Below, piece after piece: positions 60,679 to 64,000 of a DNA stretch of 64,000 bases. Made by a program: the position numbers and the translations under genes. This stretch comes from Candidatus Dechloromonas phosphorivorans (GTDB lineage: Bacteria > Pseudomonadota > Gammaproteobacteria > Burkholderiales > Rhodocyclaceae): positions 343,501-407,500 of the forward strand of contig JADKIP010000015.1 of the NCBI GenBank assembly GCA_016721185.1. Direction: 5' to 3'. Positions within the stretch are counted from its first letter, which is position 1. Each line of letters opens with the position of its first letter. Under the pieces are notes generated by a model. It was given only the letters and a program-made list of their open reading frames with translations, was not told where the DNA came from and ran no database searches.

Positions 60679-61491
60679 CTAAGCCTTAATTTGCTTTGCG
60701 GTACATAGATATCCAAGGCGATGTGATAACGATTGCGCCGCGGAGATCATCGCGCTGGCGAGCGGGCTATCCCATTCGGCATCGAACTCGCCCATTGATC
60801 CAAGTGCCGTTATGGCCGCCACCATACTGCCTGTGTGGTCGTAAACGGGGGCGCTGAAGCCATTGATACCGGGTGTCAAACTCCCTGTTGCCCGCCCAAT
60901 GCCACGAGCGCGAATTTCTGTAAGTGACTTTTCCAGCTGGCGTCGTATTGTTGTAATAGCGGTTTTGCTGGATTCGGCGATCTGGCGTAATTCCTCATCG
61001 AGCATCTTTTTAAGGAAGGGTGATCGGTAGAAGGCTGAAAAAGCTCGGCCGGTGGCAGAGCTGTAGAGCGGGAGTACGGTGCCTGCACGGAGGGTTATCG
61101 TTACAGGCGCGCCTGCGTCGATGATCCGGACAATGGTCGCGCCGCGATTTCCCCAAACGGCAAGCGCAACGGTTTCCTGAATCTCTTCGCATAGTGCTTC
61201 CAGGATCGGTCCTGATAGACGAACGGGGTCGAGTCGCCCAAGCCCGGATAGCCCAAGTTCAAGCGCGTAAGCCCCGAGGTCGTAGCGCCCGCTGCCCGCA
61301 TCCTGCTCAACAATGCCAATCCGCAAAAAACTAACCATATAACGATGCGCCTTTGCTGCCGGCATTGAGGCACCTTTGGCGATGTCTCGCAACATCATTG
61401 GCCGATTGGTTGCAGCCAGAACGCTGAGTAGTCGAAAGCCAACTTCGATTGACTGGATGCCTTGCCTGTCGCTTGCCACTTTTGTAACCAT
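60679..61491 (-). CDS. IclR family transcriptional regulator
   Basis: 270 residues. N-terminal winged helix-turn-helix (about 10-70: G-I-Q-S-I-E-V-G-F-R-L-L, L-R-D-I-A-K-G-A-S-M-P-A-A-K-A-H-R-Y) and the C-terminal IclR effector domain (about 85-255: S-S-A-T-G-R-A-F, R-A-R-G-I-G-R, G-I-N-G-F-S-A-P-V). The ligand is unknown. Divergent from parA, with a perfect palindrome between them that may be its operator. No catabolic genes adjoin it. Confidence 0.93.
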   Translation of the reverse strand: MVTKVASDRQGIQSIEVGFRLLSVLAATNRPMMLRDIAKGASMPAAKAHRYMVSFLRIGIVEQDAGSGRYDLGAYALELGLSGLGRLDPVRLSGPILEALCEEIQETVALAVWGNRGATIVRIIDAGAPVTITLRAGTVLPLYSSATGRAFSAFYRSPFLKKMLDEELRQIAESSKTAITTIRRQLEKSLTEIRARGIGRATGSLTPGINGFSAPVYDHTGSMVAAITALGSMGEFDAEWDSPLASAMISAAQSLSHRLGYLCTAKQIKA

Positions 61492-61520
61492 GTCTTTGCC
61501 CGAATAATCTCAAATAGTGC

Positions 61521-61537
61521 GATGCATTCTATGCATC
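61521..61537. promoter_or_regulatory. Palindrome, likely IclR operator
   Basis: GATGCAT-TCT-ATGCATC is a perfect 7-bp inverted repeat with a 3-base spacer. It lies 30 bp from the iclR start and just upstream of the parA promoter -35, a position fit for autorepression and control of the divergent gene. Confidence 0.55.
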
Positions 61538-61538
61538 T

Positions 61539-61567
61539 GTGACGCCTGTTAGGGCGGCGAATATAAT
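61539..61567 (+). promoter_or_regulatory. Promoter of the parA-like gene
   Basis: GTGACG (61539-61544) and a perfect TATAAT (61562-61567) are separated by 17 bases, 28 bp before the ATG. GGAGA serves as ribosome site. Confidence 0.65.
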
Positions 61568-61595
61568 TAGACATTAAACAATAAATGGAGACTCT

Positions 61596-62213
61596 ATGCG
61601 TGCAGTTCTGGTTGCAAACCCGAAGGGCGGGGCGGGGAAAACGACGCTAGCCACTAATTTGTCTGGATACTTTGCCAATAACGGTGAAAAAACCACCTTG
61701 TGCGATCTTGATCGGCAGCAGTCCGCCCTCCGCTGGATGGCTTTTCGTGATGCTTCACTGCCGCCGCTGACCGGATATTTCGCCGGAAATCAGATCGCTG
61801 TTAGTTTGCCGACCGAGGCTGATTGGGTTGTTGTCGATGCGCCAGCAGGGTTGCAGGGCTACAAGCTTTCTGACTACCTCCGTGCGGTGGATAAAGTTGT
61901 TGTCCCACTGGTGCCTTCGATTTTCGATATGGCAGCAACTGAAGATTTCCTCAATTCAATACGTACGGAAATGCGTAGCCAGCGGACAAAGGTGGGTATC
62001 GTGGCAATGCGGGTGGATCCACGCACCAAGGCTGCCAGCATGTTGGAAGAGTTTTTGACCCATTTTGATATCCCGATTGTTGCGTACATTAGGAATACCC
62101 AGAACTACGTTAACGTGGCAGCAGCAGGTGCAACTATTTTTGATCCGCCTCGTGCCAAACATCGTCGTGACGTCGAGCAGTGGGCCACTCTTGTTGAGTG
62201 GTTGAAAAACTAA
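61596..62213 (+). CDS. Orphan ParA family ATPase
   Basis: 205 residues. The deviant Walker A motif N-P-K-G-G-A-G-K-T-T at about 8-17 is intact, followed by C-D-L-D-R-Q-Q-S (Walker A') and V-V-V-D-A-P-A-G. ParA-type ATPases position plasmids, chromosomes or protein clusters. No parB or other partner is nearby; the neighbours are iclR and tRNA-fMet. Substrate unknown. Confidence 0.88.
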   Translation: MRAVLVANPKGGAGKTTLATNLSGYFANNGEKTTLCDLDRQQSALRWMAFRDASLPPLTGYFAGNQIAVSLPTEADWVVVDAPAGLQGYKLSDYLRAVDKVVVPLVPSIFDMAATEDFLNSIRTEMRSQRTKVGIVAMRVDPRTKAASMLEEFLTHFDIPIVAYIRNTQNYVNVAAAGATIFDPPRAKHRRDVEQWATLVEWLKN

Positions 62214-62236
62214 ATACCTAATTCCCCAGATATCGC

Positions 62237-62265
62237 TTGACGTACCACGGGTCGGTCTGGATAAT
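62237..62265 (+). promoter_or_regulatory. Promoter of tRNA-fMet
   Basis: TTGACG (62237-62242), 17 bases, GATAAT (62260-62265), followed by a GC-rich GCGCCC discriminator typical of stringently controlled stable-RNA promoters. It lies 15 bp before the tRNA. Confidence 0.75.
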
Positions 62266-62280
62266 GCGCCCTCTCACTGA

Positions 62281-62356
62281 CGCGGGGTGGAGCAGTTGGC
62301 AGCTCGTCGGGCTCATAACCCGAAGGTCGCAGGTTCAAGTCCTGCCTCCGCAACCA
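62281..62356 (+). tRNA. Initiator tRNA-fMet (CAT anticodon)
   Basis: 76 bases including encoded CCA. The anticodon loop CTCATAA is flanked by GGG/CCC, the three G-C pairs of initiator tRNA. The first base C faces A at the position before the discriminator, so the 1-72 pair is mismatched, the second hallmark. The T-arm has GGTTCAAGTCC. Confidence 0.97.
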
Positions 62357-62421
62357 GTAAAATTTGCCTCTGTATCAAGGGTTTATGAGGGTCGGGATTA
62401 GCGGTTAGATGAACGTTGAGC

Positions 62422-62450
62422 TTGACGAAGTGGAGGAAAGGGTTCATAAT
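62422..62450 (+). promoter_or_regulatory. rRNA operon promoter
   Basis: TTGACG (62422-62427), 17 bases, CATAAT (62445-62450), about 200 bp before the 16S start. The -35 is identical to that of the tRNA-fMet promoter. The 292-bp gap between tRNA and 16S holds this promoter and the leader but no gene. Confidence 0.7.
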
Positions 62451-62465
62451 CTTTCTTCTGTGCTG

Positions 62466-62509
62466 CAGACGGGCTTTTGGGTCTGGCGCAGCGAAGATGA
62501 TCTTTAAAA
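62466..62509 (+). promoter_or_regulatory. rRNA leader antitermination region (boxB-like hairpin and boxA)
   Basis: CAGAC (62466-62470) pairs with GTCTG (62481-62485), a boxB-like hairpin, and TGATCTTTAAAA (62498-62509) resembles the boxA element TGCTCTTTAACA that recruits NusB/NusE for antitermination. Confidence 0.6.
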
Positions 62510-62648
62510 ATTTGGACAACCGATAGGTGTGGGTGCCTTGATGCGAAGTGACTTTGGTCACACAAAAGCATTAAAGCAGTCACACGGATGGAGAGATCCA
62601 TCGAAGTAATGAGAATTACTGTCAGTGAATTGTTGATTTGGTTGGATT

Positions 62649-64000
<1,352 letters not shown>

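Overview
The window holds one very large motility locus followed by a tRNA-rRNA segment. The partial 16S rRNA at the right end, the gene order and the sequence style suggest a betaproteobacterium, probably of the Rhodocyclales (Dechloromonas/Azonexus-like). That placement is recall-based inference; no alignment was run. Almost every base from 1 to about 60.6 kb belongs to chemotaxis, flagellar assembly or flagellin-modification genes, packed tightly with many 1-16 bp overlaps. No insertion sequence, prophage or CRISPR array was seen, and no gene-free stretch exceeds about 300 bp.

Layout: (1) 1-14.4 kb, + strand: the tail of one chemoreceptor, two paralogous PAS/4-helix chemoreceptors, cheR, cheD, cheB, a STAS protein, two cheV genes, cheY, cheZ and cheA, closed by a strong terminator. 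(2) 14.5-22.4 kb, + strand: flhB-flhA-flhF-flhG-fliA-motC-motD. (3) 22.4-23.9 kb, - strand: flgA-flgM-flgN. (4) 24.0-35.1 kb, + strand: flgBCDEFGHIJKL and an unrecognised lipoprotein gene coupled to flgL. (5) 35.1-46.1 kb, - strand: fliFGHIJKLMNOPQR. (6) 46.2-49.1 kb, + strand: an FlrB/FlrC (FleS/FleR) two-component pair and fliE. (7) 49.1-56.1 kb, - strand: a YcgR-like PilZ protein, an FlhB-like fragment protein (FhlB), a second FliK-like protein, fliT, fliS, fliD, flaG and the flagellin gene fliC. (8) 56.4-60.7 kb, + strand: a TPR/O-GlcNAc-transferase-like protein, a UDP-glucuronate decarboxylase and an FkbM methyltransferase, probably a flagellin glycosylation cassette. (9) 60.7-62.2 kb: an IclR regulator and a divergent orphan ParA ATPase sharing a perfect palindrome. 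(10) 62.2-64.0 kb: initiator tRNA-fMet, an rRNA promoter and leader, and the first ~1.35 kb of 16S rRNA.

Regulation can be read from promoter sequences. Two sites fit the sigma-54 -24/-12 consensus (before flgB and fliE) and three fit sigma-28 with exact 11-base spacing (before flgM, flgK and fliC). Together with FlrB/FlrC, FliA and FlgM this describes a Pseudomonas/Vibrio-type cascade: sigma-54 plus FlrC for the basal body and hook, then sigma-28 for the filament, hook-associated proteins and FlgM. No flhDC or fleQ/flrA gene lies in the window.

Points most worth a second look are the uncharacterised lipoprotein after flgL, the glycosylation cassette beside a flagellin with a triplicated central repeat, CheY-binding-like motifs repeated in the CheZ N-terminus, a repeat-containing FliK plus a second FliK/FhlB pair, the FlhG homologue lacking the P-loop lysines, and two palindromes in regulatory regions.
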